Source: Pseudomonas fluorescens (GTDB lineage: Bacteria > Pseudomonadota > Gammaproteobacteria > Pseudomonadales > Pseudomonadaceae). Taken from it: 64,000 nt of DNA. The stretch is from NCBI RefSeq assembly GCF_002022275.1, contig NZ_MSDF01000021.1, positions 70,668-134,667 on the forward strand, read 5' to 3'. The notes below the pieces were generated by a model. The model saw nothing but the letters and a program-made list of their open reading frames with translations, ran no database searches and was not told where the DNA came from. Of the stretch, positions 33,010 through 42,169 are shown in pieces. Positions within the stretch are counted from its first letter, which is position 1, and every line of letters begins with the position of its first letter. A program made the position numbers and the translations under genes.

Positions 33010-33928
33010 CGAAGGCCCCCAGGCGTTTGACGATGGAGAGGTAAATAGCGATCAGTACGATGGGAACCAGAGTGAACGCCGCCGCCATGGGCATGTTGCC
33101 GATTGCACCTTGCTGGGCGTACACCATGCCGCCGACGAAGTAACCCGGCGGGCCTACCAGCTGCGGCACGATGAAGTCGCCCAGGGTCAGCGAGAAGGTG
33201 AAGATCGAACCGGCGGCAATCCCTGGAATCGACAGCGGCAAAATCACCTGCATAAAGGTCTGGCGCGGCTTGGCGCCGAGGTCTGCCGAAGCTTGCAGCA
33301 GTGACGGCGGCAAACGCTCGAGCGAGGCCTGGATCGGCAGAATCATGAACGGCAGCCAGATGTAGACGAACACCATGAACCGCCCCAAATGCGAGGTGCT
33401 CAAGGTGCTGCCGCCCACGCCGGGAATGCCCAGTACGAACTGCAGAACCGGCTCCAGCCCCAGGTGCTGCACAAACCATTGCGCCACGCCGCCTTTGGCG
33501 AGCAACAAGGTCCAGGCGTAAGCCTTGACGATGTAGCTGGCCCACATCGGCATCATCACCGCGATGTAGAAAAACGCTTTGGTCTTGCCCGTGGTGTAGC
33601 GCGCCATGTAATAGGCGATGGGGAAGGCGACCACGGCACTGGCGATCGACACCACAATCGCCATGCTCAGGGTGCGCAGGATGATGTCGAAGTTCGACGG
33701 CTGGAACAGCGCGGCGAAGTTGGCCAGGGTCAGGTCCGGCGTGACGGCCATGGTGAAGTCGTCGAACGTGTAGAAGCCTTGCCACAGCAGGGTCAGCAAC
33801 GAGCCGAGGTAGATTGCGCCGAACCAGATCAGCGGCGGTATCAGCAACATCGCCAGATAGAGGTTGGGCTTGCGATACAGCAGGTTGGAAAACCTGCGCA
33901 TCGGCGGTTGGGATAGGGCCAGGCTCAT
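32999..33928 (-). CDS. ydcU: Polyamine-type ABC transporter permease (YdcU-like)
   Basis: 309 residues, PotB/PotH class. About six helices and an EAA loop (LLQASADLGAKPRQTFMQVILPLSIPG). The N-terminal 25 residues are basic and cytoplasmic. It starts two bases from the ATPase gene stop and ends inside the start of the next permease, so the three genes are tightly coupled. Confidence 0.88.
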   Translation of the reverse strand: MSLALSQPPMRRFSNLLYRKPNLYLAMLLIPPLIWFGAIYLGSLLTLLWQGFYTFDDFTMAVTPDLTLANFAALFQPSNFDIILRTLSMAIVVSIASAVVAFPIAYYMARYTTGKTKAFFYIAVMMPMWASYIVKAYAWTLLLAKGGVAQWFVQHLGLEPVLQFVLGIPGVGGSTLSTSHLGRFMVFVYIWLPFMILPIQASLERLPPSLLQASADLGAKPRQTFMQVILPLSIPGIAAGSIFTFSLTLGDFIVPQLVGPPGYFVGGMVYAQQGAIGNMPMAAAFTLVPIVLIAIYLSIVKRLGAFDAL

Positions 33929-33929
33929 G

Positions 33930-34964
33930 TCACACCTCGCCTGCGATGTCGGTCAGCGGGGTCATTGCTTCCCGCGCCCAACGGGCGGTGACGGGCTGGC
34001 CGACTTGATGGCCGCTGCTGACGTCCAGCCACTGGTTGTTGGCCTGGCTGATGTTCAGCGCCTGGCCGTTTTCCAGTTTCAGTTCATAGCGCGTGGCGCT
34101 GCCCTGGTATTGGATATCGTGCAGTAAACCGCTGATTTCCACTTCACCGGCGCCCAGCGGGCCTTCGGCGAAACGCACGTGTTCCGGGCGAATCGAGAAG
34201 GGCTGCGCGCTGCCGCTGAGGCGTTGGGCCAGCTCGCCGCGAAGCACGTTGGAGGTGCCGACAAACTCGGCGACGAACGAGGTGGCGGGTTTCATATACA
34301 GGTTGCGCGGCGTGTCGACCTGTTCGATGCGGCCTTTGTTGAATACCGCCACGCGGTCGGACATAGACAGCGCTTCGGTCTGGTCGTGGGTCACGAAAAT
34401 GAAGGTGATGCCGAGCTGGCGTTGCAGTTTTTTCAGCTCGCTTTGCATCTGTTCGCGCAGCTTCAGGTCGAGGGCGCCGAGCGGCTCATCGAGCAACAAC
34501 ACACGCGGACGATTGACCAGCGCACGGGCCAGGGCCACGCGTTGGCGCTGGCCACCGGAGAGCTGCACCGGTTTGCGCTCGCCGTAGCCGCCGAGGGCGA
34601 CCATCGCCAGGGTTTCTTCGGCGCGATTGAGGCGCTCGGCCTTGCCGACACCTTTGACCTTGAGGCCGTACGCCACGTTGTCGCGCACATTCATATGGGG
34701 AAACAGCGCGTAATCCTGGAATACGGTGTTCACGTCGCGCTGATACGGCGGCAAGCCGGCTGCTTCCTCGCCATGAATACGGATCGAGCCTGCGCTCGGT
34801 TGCTCGAACCCGGCAATCAGGCGCAGGCAGGTGGTTTTGCCCGAGCCGGAAGGGCCGAGCATGGAAAAGAACTCGCCGTCCTGAATGTCGATGGAAACCC
34901 GGTCAACGGCTTTCACTTCGCCGAACTGACGGGAAACGTGGGTGAATTGGACTGCAAGCGTCAT
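33930..34964 (-). CDS. ydcT: Polyamine-type ABC transporter ATP-binding protein (YdcT-like)
   Basis: 344 residues. Walker A GPSGSGKTT (about 38-46), Q-loop VFQDYALFPHM, signature LSGGQRQRVALARAL, Walker B RVLLLDEPLGALD and H-loop THDQTEALSMSD, then a C-terminal TOBE-like regulatory part (about 245-344), as in PotA. ATG at 34964 is chosen for the MTLAVQFTHVSR opening; a TTG 15 bases upstream is the only alternative. Energises import through YdcU/YdcV. Confidence 0.92.
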   Translation of the reverse strand: MTLAVQFTHVSRQFGEVKAVDRVSIDIQDGEFFSMLGPSGSGKTTCLRLIAGFEQPSAGSIRIHGEEAAGLPPYQRDVNTVFQDYALFPHMNVRDNVAYGLKVKGVGKAERLNRAEETLAMVALGGYGERKPVQLSGGQRQRVALARALVNRPRVLLLDEPLGALDLKLREQMQSELKKLQRQLGITFIFVTHDQTEALSMSDRVAVFNKGRIEQVDTPRNLYMKPATSFVAEFVGTSNVLRGELAQRLSGSAQPFSIRPEHVRFAEGPLGAGEVEISGLLHDIQYQGSATRYELKLENGQALNISQANNQWLDVSSGHQVGQPVTARWAREAMTPLTDIAGEV

Positions 34965-35044
34965 GGTGCGGTGCTCCAAAAAGGCGCGGGTCGTCGCAGC
35001 GGCCCGGCCTGGACTTCTGAAAAATCTGGGAATCTGTAATCACT

Positions 35045-35129
35045 GTGGGAGCTGGCTTGCCTGCGATGGCATCACCTCGGTCTGGCTGAAACACCGAGGT
35101 GTCTGCATCGCAGGCAAGCCAGCTCCCAC
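35045..35129. repeat. REPIN between ydcS and ydcT
   Basis: GTGGGAGCTGGCTTGCCTGCGATG at left, inverse at right, with an inner ACACCGAGGTG-type palindrome. It separates the binding-protein gene from the ATPase/permease genes. Confidence 0.93.
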
Positions 35130-35170
35130 ACAAACCCTGCCCACATTGGAACTGTGTGGCCCGGGGGACG

Positions 35171-36322
35171 TCAGCGGCCGCCCATGATCGCGATGTAATC
35201 CTGGGTCCAGCGGCTGTACGGCACGAATTTGCCGCCCTCAGCCTGTGGGGTTTTCCAGAAAGCGATCTTGTCGAACTGGTCGAAACCGTTGGTCTTGCAA
35301 CCTTCGGCGCCGAGCAGTTCGCTCTCTTTGCACGCCGCAGGCACCGCCGGCAGCGAACCGAACCACGCCGCTACATCACCCTGAACCTTGGGCTGCAACG
35401 ACCAATCCATCCACTTGTAGGCGCAGTTCGGATGCTTGGCCTCGCTGTGCAACATGGTGGTGTCGGCCCAGCCGGTGGCGCCTTCCTTGGGAATGGTCGA
35501 CGCAATCGGCTGCTTCTCGTTGACCAGGCCGTTGACCTGATACGGCCAGGCGCTGGAGGCCACCACACCTTCATTCTTGAAGTCACTCATTTGCACGGTG
35601 GTGTCGTGCCAGTAGCGATGGATCAACGGTTGCTGGGCGCGCAGCACTTCCAGCACGGCCTTGTACTGGGTTTCGGTCAGTTCGTACGGGCTCTGGATGC
35701 CCAGTTCCGGCTTGGTCGATTTGAGGTACAGCGCCGCATCGGCGATGTAGATCGGGCCGTCATAGGCTTGCACGCGGCCCTTGTTCGGCTTGCCGTCCGG
35801 CAGGTTCTGCGCTTCGAACAGCACATTCCAGCTAGTGGGCGCGGTCTTGAACACGTTCGTGTTGTACATCAATACGTTCGGGCCCCACTGGTAGGGCGTG
35901 CCGTAGGTTTGCTGGCCGACCACGTACCACGGCGCGTCCTTGAGACGCGGGTCGATGTTCTTCCAGTTCGGGATCAACGCGGTGTTGATCGGCTGCACAC
36001 GTTTGCCGCCAATCAAGCGCAGCGAGGCGTCGCCGGAGGCAGTGACCAGGTCATAGCCGCCCTTGGCCATCAGGCTGACCATTTCGTCAGAGGTGGCGGC
36101 GGTTTTCACATTGACCTTGCAGCCGGTTTCCTTCTCGAAACCGGTGACCCAGTCGTAGGCCTTGTCGCTTTCGCCACGTTCGATGTAGCCGGGCCAGGCG
36201 ACGATATCCAACTGGCCTTCACCGGCGCCGACCGCTTTGAGCGGTTCGGCAGCCTGGAGGCTGGCGCTGGCCAGCAGCGCGGTGGTCAGGGCGCTGAGCA
36301 GTGCGGTCTTGTGCGCGGACAT
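35171..36322 (-). CDS. ydcS: Periplasmic polyamine-binding protein (YdcS-like)
   Basis: 383 residues. A Sec signal peptide (about 1-24, LLSALTTALLASASLQAAEP) precedes a type-2 binding-protein fold of the PotD/PotF superfamily: LDIVAWPGYIERG near the start, YDLVTASGDASLRLI, YGTPYQWGPNVLMYN and a C-terminal WTQDYIAIMG. It would deliver polyamine to YdcU/YdcV. E. coli YdcS is also reported to have polyhydroxybutyrate-synthase-like activity; nothing here tests that. Confidence 0.9.
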   Translation of the reverse strand: MSAHKTALLSALTTALLASASLQAAEPLKAVGAGEGQLDIVAWPGYIERGESDKAYDWVTGFEKETGCKVNVKTAATSDEMVSLMAKGGYDLVTASGDASLRLIGGKRVQPINTALIPNWKNIDPRLKDAPWYVVGQQTYGTPYQWGPNVLMYNTNVFKTAPTSWNVLFEAQNLPDGKPNKGRVQAYDGPIYIADAALYLKSTKPELGIQSPYELTETQYKAVLEVLRAQQPLIHRYWHDTTVQMSDFKNEGVVASSAWPYQVNGLVNEKQPIASTIPKEGATGWADTTMLHSEAKHPNCAYKWMDWSLQPKVQGDVAAWFGSLPAVPAACKESELLGAEGCKTNGFDQFDKIAFWKTPQAEGGKFVPYSRWTQDYIAIMGGR

Positions 36323-36394
36323 GGGGGTTCCCTCTTCTTTAATTATGGTCGGGGCAGTGTGTGCAGCCAGTGACGCATGAGCTTAGTTGTTGTT

Positions 36395-37882
36395 TTAAAG
36401 GTGCTGGCCGTGGCGGGCCATGATGTGCCGCACCACGCTGTAGTCCTGCAGTGAATCGCTGGACAGATCTTTCCCATACCCCGAGCGCTTCAAGCCGCCG
36501 TGGGGCATTTCACTGACCAGCATGAAATGGCTGTTGATCCAGGTGCAGCCGTATTGCAGGCGCGCGGCGACCTGCATGGCCTTGTCCAGGTTTTGCGTCC
36601 ACACCGACGAGGCCAGGCCGTATTCGGAGTCGTTGGCCCAGTCCACCGCCTGCTCCAGTTCGTCGAAGCGGGTGACGGTGACGACAGGGCCAAACACTTC
36701 GCGCTGGACGATTTCATCAGTCTGTTTGCAACCGGCGAGCAGGGTCGGCTGGTAATAAAAGCCCGCGCCGGAATGCACGGCGGCGCCGGTGATGCGTTCG
36801 ATGTGCGGCTGGCCAAGAGCGCGTTCGACAAAACTGGCCACACGGTCGCGCTGGCGCGTGCTGATCAGCGGGCCGAGTTCGTTATCGGCATCGCGCTTGC
36901 CGGCAAAGCGCAGGCTGCTGACGGCGGCGCCCAGTTCGGCGACCAGCTTGTCGTGGATTCCGGCCTGGGCATAAATGCGGCAGGCGGCGGTGCAATCCTG
37001 GCCGGCGTTGTAGTAGCCGTAAGCGCGCACGCCTTCGACTACGGCTTGCAGGTCAGCGTCGTTGCACACGATCACCGGCGCCTTGCCGCCCAGTTCCAGG
37101 TGCGTGCGTTTAAGGGTTTTGGACGCGGCCTGGAGGATTTTTTGCCCGGTGACGATATCGCCGGTCAGCGAAACCATGCGCACTTTGGCGTGACTGACCA
37201 GATGCGCGCCGACACCTTCGCCGCCGCCACACAGAATGTTGATCACGCCGCGCGGCAGCAGCGCGTTAAGCGCAGGGGCGAGGGCGAGAATCGACAGCGG
37301 CGTATGTTCCGAAGGCTTGAACACCAGCGTGTTGCCGGCCGCCAGCGCGGGAGCGATCTTCCACGCGGCCATCATCAACGGGTAATTCCACGGCGCGATG
37401 GACGCCACCACGCCAATCGGGTCGCGCCGCACCATGCTGGTGTAGCCCGGCAGGTATTCGCCGCTCAGTTGCCCGGTCTGGCAGCGCACGGCCCCGGCGA
37501 AAAAGCGGAACACGTCCACGGTGGCGCCCAGGTCGTCCTGGCGCGCCAGGTGCAACGGCTTGCCGCAGTTCAGGGATTCCAGGCGGGCAAGGTAGTCGGC
37601 TTGTTTTTCGATGGCGTCGGCGATGCCCAGCAGAATGTTCGAGCGTTGCTGCGGCGTGGTGCGCGACCAACCGGCAAACGCGCGGTGGGCCGCAAGAATG
37701 GCGGCTTCAACCTGCTCGGTACTGGCTTCGGCGATCTGGGTGAGCACTTCGCCGGTGGCCGGGTTGATGATCGGCTCGGCAAAACCCTGGCCCTGGACCA
37801 GTTCGCCGTCGATCAGCAACGCAGTGAGCAGCGGGGTGGGCGCGCCGGACATTTTTCGCGATCTCTTTTCTTGTAGGGCCAT
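36395..37882 (-). CDS. Second aldehyde dehydrogenase of the PatD type
   Basis: 495 residues from the ATG at 37882; an ATG at 37852 (485 residues) is equally plausible, as both have only weak ribosome sites. It is a paralogue of the patD product: same CGKP, VFRFFAGA, PWNYPLMMAAWKIAPALAAGN, HLELGGKAPVIV and GQDCTAACR blocks (Cys about 296) and the same GCTWINSHFMLVSEMPHGG end. It probably oxidises an aminoaldehyde such as 4-aminobutanal or 4-guanidinobutanal. It lies between the LysR gene and ydcS, all leftward. Confidence 0.87.
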   Translation of the reverse strand: MALQEKRSRKMSGAPTPLLTALLIDGELVQGQGFAEPIINPATGEVLTQIAEASTEQVEAAILAAHRAFAGWSRTTPQQRSNILLGIADAIEKQADYLARLESLNCGKPLHLARQDDLGATVDVFRFFAGAVRCQTGQLSGEYLPGYTSMVRRDPIGVVASIAPWNYPLMMAAWKIAPALAAGNTLVFKPSEHTPLSILALAPALNALLPRGVINILCGGGEGVGAHLVSHAKVRMVSLTGDIVTGQKILQAASKTLKRTHLELGGKAPVIVCNDADLQAVVEGVRAYGYYNAGQDCTAACRIYAQAGIHDKLVAELGAAVSSLRFAGKRDADNELGPLISTRQRDRVASFVERALGQPHIERITGAAVHSGAGFYYQPTLLAGCKQTDEIVQREVFGPVVTVTRFDELEQAVDWANDSEYGLASSVWTQNLDKAMQVAARLQYGCTWINSHFMLVSEMPHGGLKRSGYGKDLSSDSLQDYSVVRHIMARHGQHL

Positions 37883-37984
37883 GGGCGTTCTCTTGCGAGC
37901 GCCTGACCCTTCTCTTATGGATGAACTGAGAGTAGAGGTCAGGCGCGAGGTCAACAAATACTAAATACTGAAAGCAGCATTCGA

Positions 37985-38896
37985 TTAAATAGATGGCTTG
38001 CGTGGGTGCGGTTGTTCGCGGGCCACGGTCAGGAACGGGTCCACCAGGGGCGGGCGTGCGGTGCCGCGGCGCCAGGCCAGGCCTACGTCGAGGGTCTGGC
38101 TGAGGTCAGCAATCGGCCGCGCTTCGATGATGTCGCCTTCCAGGGACCATGGCCGGTAAGTCATGTCGGGCTGGATCGACACGCCAAGGCCTGCGGCCAC
38201 GAGGCTTCGCACGGCTTCCGTCGACGCTGTACGCAACGTAACCCGGGGTTGTAATCCCGCGCCGGTCCACATGCGCTGGGCGTTGTGGCCCATTTCGTCC
38301 ACATTCAGTTGAATCAGCGGCTCGCGGGAGACGTCCGCGAGGTTGATGCTGTCGTGTTCCAGCAACGGGTGCTGCGCCGGCAGCCACAGGCGGTGGGGCG
38401 AGTGGGTGAGCACTTCGGTCTGCAGGGCGTGGCGGTCTTCCAGGTTGGACAGAATCAAAACCCCTACATCGATTTCGCCGCTGACCAGCAAATGCTCGAT
38501 GTAAGGGCGCTCGTCTTCCATCACCCGGATTTCCACATTGGGGTAGGCGCGCTGGAAACGGGTGAGCAAATCGGCGAGGTAATAGCCGGCGACCAGACTG
38601 GTTACGCCGATGATCAACTGCCCGGCCACCTGATCGGTGCTCTGTTGCAGGCTGCGCTTGGCGTTGTCGACGGTGGCGAGAATCAGATGGGCCTGGCGCA
38701 GGAACTGGTGGCCCTGATGGGTCAGGGTCATGCCCTTGGCATGGCGGTTGAACAGATTGACGCCGATTTCCTGTTCCAGTTGCTGGATCGCCAGGGTCAG
38801 GGTCGACTGGGAAATAAACGCCGTTTGCGCAGCGGCGGAGATCGAGCCGGTCTCGGCCACGGCAATAAAGTGTCGGATTTGACGCAAGGTCATCAT
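37985..38896 (-). CDS. LysR-family transcriptional regulator
   Basis: 303 residues. Winged helix-turn-helix at about 1-60 (MTLRQIRHFIAVAETGSISAAAQTAFISQSTLTLAIQQLE split across helices) and a LysR effector domain at about 90-290. It lies upstream of the aldehyde dehydrogenase and polyamine transporter genes on the same strand, about 100 bases before the dehydrogenase start, so it may control them as first gene rather than through the usual divergent layout. Effector unknown. Confidence 0.88.
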   Translation of the reverse strand: MMTLRQIRHFIAVAETGSISAAAQTAFISQSTLTLAIQQLEQEIGVNLFNRHAKGMTLTHQGHQFLRQAHLILATVDNAKRSLQQSTDQVAGQLIIGVTSLVAGYYLADLLTRFQRAYPNVEIRVMEDERPYIEHLLVSGEIDVGVLILSNLEDRHALQTEVLTHSPHRLWLPAQHPLLEHDSINLADVSREPLIQLNVDEMGHNAQRMWTGAGLQPRVTLRTASTEAVRSLVAAGLGVSIQPDMTYRPWSLEGDIIEARPIADLSQTLDVGLAWRRGTARPPLVDPFLTVAREQPHPRKPSI

Positions 38897-39064
38897 GCTG
38901 GAATTACCAGTGGGGTGTTTTTATAGATTTTCCCGAGTGTATATCGATTTAAGCGAAGGGTAGCGGCGTTACATCTGGAAGCACTCTATATCGCGGCTTT
39001 TTGGCACTTGGTTTTACGCTGGGTGCCTATTGCTCCTATGAACCCAAGTGCCTGGAGGCTGCGA

Positions 39065-39772
39065 ATGAATACCCGTGGATTGCTCGATCAGTTGCTCAAA
39101 TCCGGTCAGGACATGCTGCAAAAGAAAGCCGGCGGCCAACACAAACAGGGCGATAAGAGCGCCCTCGGCGGTTTGCTTGGCGGCAGCGGGCTTGGCAGTT
39201 TGCTCGGCGGCGCCGGTGGTGGGGCCCTCGCGGCCGGTGCCATGGGCCTGCTGCTGGGCAATAAAAAAGCGCGCAAATTCGGCGGCAAGGCCCTGACTTA
39301 CGGCGGGCTGGCCGCATTGGGCGTGATTGCCTACAAGGCCTACGGCAACTGGCAAGCGCAACAGGCCAGCGCACCTCAGGGCGAGCCGCAAACCATCGAC
39401 CGTCTGCCACCGGCCCAGGTCGAGCAGCACAGTCAGGGCATTCTCAAGGCGCTGGTGGCGGCGGCGAAAGCCGACGGGCATGTGGACGAGCGTGAACGCG
39501 CGCTGATCGAAGGCGAGTTCACCAAGCTGGATAATGACCGTGAGCTGCAAAACTGGCTGCACGCCGAACTCAACAAGCCACTCGACCCGGCTGATGTGGC
39601 CCGCGCCGCCGCTACCCCGGAGATGGCGGCCGAGATGTACATCGCCAGCGTGATGCTGGTGGACGAAGAAAACTTTATGGAAAAGGCGTATCTGGACGAG
39701 TTGGCGCGCCAGCTCAAGCTTGAGCCCGGCCTGAAGGCCGAGTTGGAGAAACAGGTGCGGCTGAGCCAATAA
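39065..39772 (+). CDS. DUF533 family protein (YebE-like) with glycine-rich membrane segment
   Basis: 235 residues. ATG at 39065 follows TGGAGG. An N-terminal helix (MNTRGLLDQLLKSGQ) leads into a glycine-rich stretch (about 35-90; GGLLGGSGLGSLLGGAGGGALAAGAMGLLLG is too regular to be soluble) and a hydrophobic segment (LTYGGLAALGVIAYKAYG). The C-terminal DUF533/TerB-like helical domain (about 120-235) contains AAAKADGHVDERERALIEGEF. Function unknown; E. coli YebE is an inner-membrane stress-associated homologue. Confidence 0.85.
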   Translation: MNTRGLLDQLLKSGQDMLQKKAGGQHKQGDKSALGGLLGGSGLGSLLGGAGGGALAAGAMGLLLGNKKARKFGGKALTYGGLAALGVIAYKAYGNWQAQQASAPQGEPQTIDRLPPAQVEQHSQGILKALVAAAKADGHVDERERALIEGEFTKLDNDRELQNWLHAELNKPLDPADVARAAATPEMAAEMYIASVMLVDEENFMEKAYLDELARQLKLEPGLKAELEKQVRLSQ

Positions 39773-39813
39773 CTACCGGCCCTGAGCCGATTAATAATGT
39801 GGGAGCCGCTTGT

Positions 39814-39898
39814 GTGGGAGCTGGCTTGCCTGCGATGCAAGCGCCTCGGTGTGTCAGTCACACCGCAGTGATGCTATCGCAGGCAAGCCAGCTCCCAC
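39814..39898. repeat. REPIN upstream of wspA
   Basis: GTGGGAGCTGGCTTGCCTGCGATGC and its inverse. An incomplete extra arm (GTGGGAGCCGCTTGT, from 39799) lies directly before it and a fragment CACACAAGCCAGCTTTCACAC follows, suggesting repeated or partial insertion. Confidence 0.92.
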
Positions 39899-40034
39899 AC
39901 AAGCCAGCTTTCACACAAGCGTCACATTGCAATGTTTTTGCATTCCGTGAGCGCTACATCAAAACCCGTTGATAAATGAGGGCTTCTGCTCAGCTATACT
40001 CGTCGGCATTTGATCGGCCCTTCGAGGAAATACT

Positions 40035-41657
40035 GTGAAGAACTGGACCTTGCGCCAACGGATTTTGGCTAGCTTTGCGGTCATTATCGCCATCATGCTG
40101 TTAATGGTTGTGGTCTCTTATTCGCGGTTGCTGAAAATTGAGGTCAGCGAACAATCGGTCCGTGATGACGCGGTGCCGGGGGTTTACCTCAGTTCGATGA
40201 TTCGCAGTTCCTGGGTCGACAGTTACCTGCAAACCCTGGAGTTGCTTGGCCTGCGCGACGACAAGGGCTTGACTGACGCCGACAAGGCCGACTTCAAGAC
40301 CTTTGAAGGGCGCATCCAGACGCAGATGGCCAACTATCAGAAAACCATCAATGGCCGCGACGACCAGGCAGAGTTCGATAAATTCGAAGCCCTGCACCAG
40401 GCCTATAACAAGAGCCTGGCGACCGTGCTCGACAGCCTGCAGCGCAATGACCTGGCTGGTGCACGTAAAGAGTTCACCACCAGCCTGACGCCCGCCTGGA
40501 CGGCAGGGCGCATGAAACTCAATGACATCATCACTGAAAACAAAAACGTCGCTGACCGTGCGACGGACGCGATTGACGCCTCGGTCGCCGCCGCCAAACT
40601 CAGCATGTTCGTGTCGTTGCTGGTCGCCATCCTCGCCGCCGGTCTCTGCGGCCTGCTGCTGATGCGCGCAATCATGGCGCCGATGCAGCGGATCGTCTCG
40701 ATCCTCGGCACCATGCGCGACGGCGACCTGAGCAAACGCCTGAACCTGGAACGCAAAGACGAATTCAACGCGGTGGAAACCGGCTTCAACGACATGATGA
40801 CCGAGCTGACTGCTCTGGTGTCCCAGGCCCAGCGCTCTTCGGTGCAGGTGACCACCTCCGTCACCGAGATTGCCGCCACCTCCAAGCAGCAACAGGCCAC
40901 CGCGACCGAGACGGCGGCGACTACCACCGAAATCGGCGCAACATCGCGCGAGATCGCTGCAACTTCCAAGGATTTGGTCCGCACCATGACCGAAGTGTCC
41001 ACCGCCGCCGATCAGGCCTCGGTCGCCGCCGGTTCCGGTCAGCAAGGCCTGGCGCGCATGGAAGAAACCATGCACTCAGTGATGGGCGCCGCGGATCTGG
41101 TCAACGCCAAGCTGGCGATCCTCAATGAGAAGGCCGGCAACATCAACCAGGTGGTGGTGACCATCGTCAAGGTCGCCGACCAGACAAACCTGCTGTCGCT
41201 TAACGCTGCCATCGAGGCTGAAAAGGCCGGTGAATATGGTCGCGGCTTTGCCGTGGTGGCCACTGAAGTGCGCCGCCTGGCTGACCAGACTGCCGTGGCG
41301 ACCTACGACATCGAGCAAATGGTGCGTGAGATCCAGTCCGCCGTGTCGGCGGGGGTGATGGGCATGGACAAGTTCTCCGAAGAAGTGCGCCGCGGCATGT
41401 TCGAGGTGCAGCAAGTGGGCGAGCAGCTGTCGCAGATCATCCATCAGGTACAGGCGCTGGCGCCGCGGGTGTTGATGGTTAACGAAGGCATGCAGGCCCA
41501 GGCCACCGGTGCCGAGCAGATCAACCACGCGCTGGTGCAACTGGGCGATGCCAGCAGCCAGACCGTGGAATCCCTGCGCCAGGCCAGCTTTGCCATTGAT
41601 GAACTGAGCCAGGTTGCGGTCGGTCTGCGCAGCGGCGTGTCGCGTTTCAAAGTCTGA
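40035..41657 (+). CDS. wspA: Methyl-accepting chemoreceptor WspA
   Basis: 540 residues. WspA is the surface-sensing receptor of the Wsp pathway. Transmembrane helices at about 10-32 and 188-212 bracket a four-helix-type periplasmic domain; a HAMP segment (about 213-265) and a methyl-accepting signalling domain follow, with the hairpin tip LLSLNAAIEAEKAGEYGRGFAVVA at about 385-410. The next gene starts on the last base of its stop. It is the first gene of wspABCDEF; a TATACT -10-like box lies at 39995-40000. Confidence 0.96.
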   Translation: MKNWTLRQRILASFAVIIAIMLLMVVVSYSRLLKIEVSEQSVRDDAVPGVYLSSMIRSSWVDSYLQTLELLGLRDDKGLTDADKADFKTFEGRIQTQMANYQKTINGRDDQAEFDKFEALHQAYNKSLATVLDSLQRNDLAGARKEFTTSLTPAWTAGRMKLNDIITENKNVADRATDAIDASVAAAKLSMFVSLLVAILAAGLCGLLLMRAIMAPMQRIVSILGTMRDGDLSKRLNLERKDEFNAVETGFNDMMTELTALVSQAQRSSVQVTTSVTEIAATSKQQQATATETAATTTEIGATSREIAATSKDLVRTMTEVSTAADQASVAAGSGQQGLARMEETMHSVMGAADLVNAKLAILNEKAGNINQVVVTIVKVADQTNLLSLNAAIEAEKAGEYGRGFAVVATEVRRLADQTAVATYDIEQMVREIQSAVSAGVMGMDKFSEEVRRGMFEVQQVGEQLSQIIHQVQALAPRVLMVNEGMQAQATGAEQINHALVQLGDASSQTVESLRQASFAIDELSQVAVGLRSGVSRFKV

Positions 41658-42169
41658 TGAGCGACCTCGCGGCTAAACGCGGCGGCGCCCCGGCCGCCAA
41701 AAAAGCGCTGTTCCTGGTGTTCAACATCGGCAGCGAACGCTATGCCCTCAAGGCCACCGAAGTGGCCGAGGTACTGCCGCGCCTGCCGCTCAAACCCATC
41801 GCCCATGCGCCGCTTTGGGTGGCGGGCATCTTCGCCCATCGTGGTGCGCTAGTGCCGGTTATCGACCTCAGCGCGTTGACATTTGGTGTGGCCGCCCAGG
41901 CCCGCACCAGCACGCGTCTGGTCTTGGTCAATTATCAGCCGCAACCCTGGGTCGAGGCGCGCTGGCTGGGCTTGATCCTTGAACAGGCCACCGACACCCT
42001 GCGCTGCGACCCTGCCGAGTTCCAGCCCTACGGCCTGGACAACCGTCAGGCGCCCTACCTGGGGCCGGTACGTGAAGATGCGTCGGGCCTGATGCAGTGG
42101 ATCGGCATCGCCGACCTGCTCACGGAAGAGGTCCGTGACTTGCTGTTTTCAGCCGAGCTGAGCCTATGA
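41657..42169 (+). CDS. wspB: CheW-like coupling protein WspB
   Basis: 170 residues. A single CheW domain (FLVFNIGSERYALKATEVAEVLPRLPL..VAGIFAHRGALVPVIDLSAL) couples WspA to the kinase WspE. The start overlaps the wspA stop by one base (TGATG) and the end overlaps wspC by four. Confidence 0.95.
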   Translation: MSDLAAKRGGAPAAKKALFLVFNIGSERYALKATEVAEVLPRLPLKPIAHAPLWVAGIFAHRGALVPVIDLSALTFGVAAQARTSTRLVLVNYQPQPWVEARWLGLILEQATDTLRCDPAEFQPYGLDNRQAPYLGPVREDASGLMQWIGIADLLTEEVRDLLFSAELSL

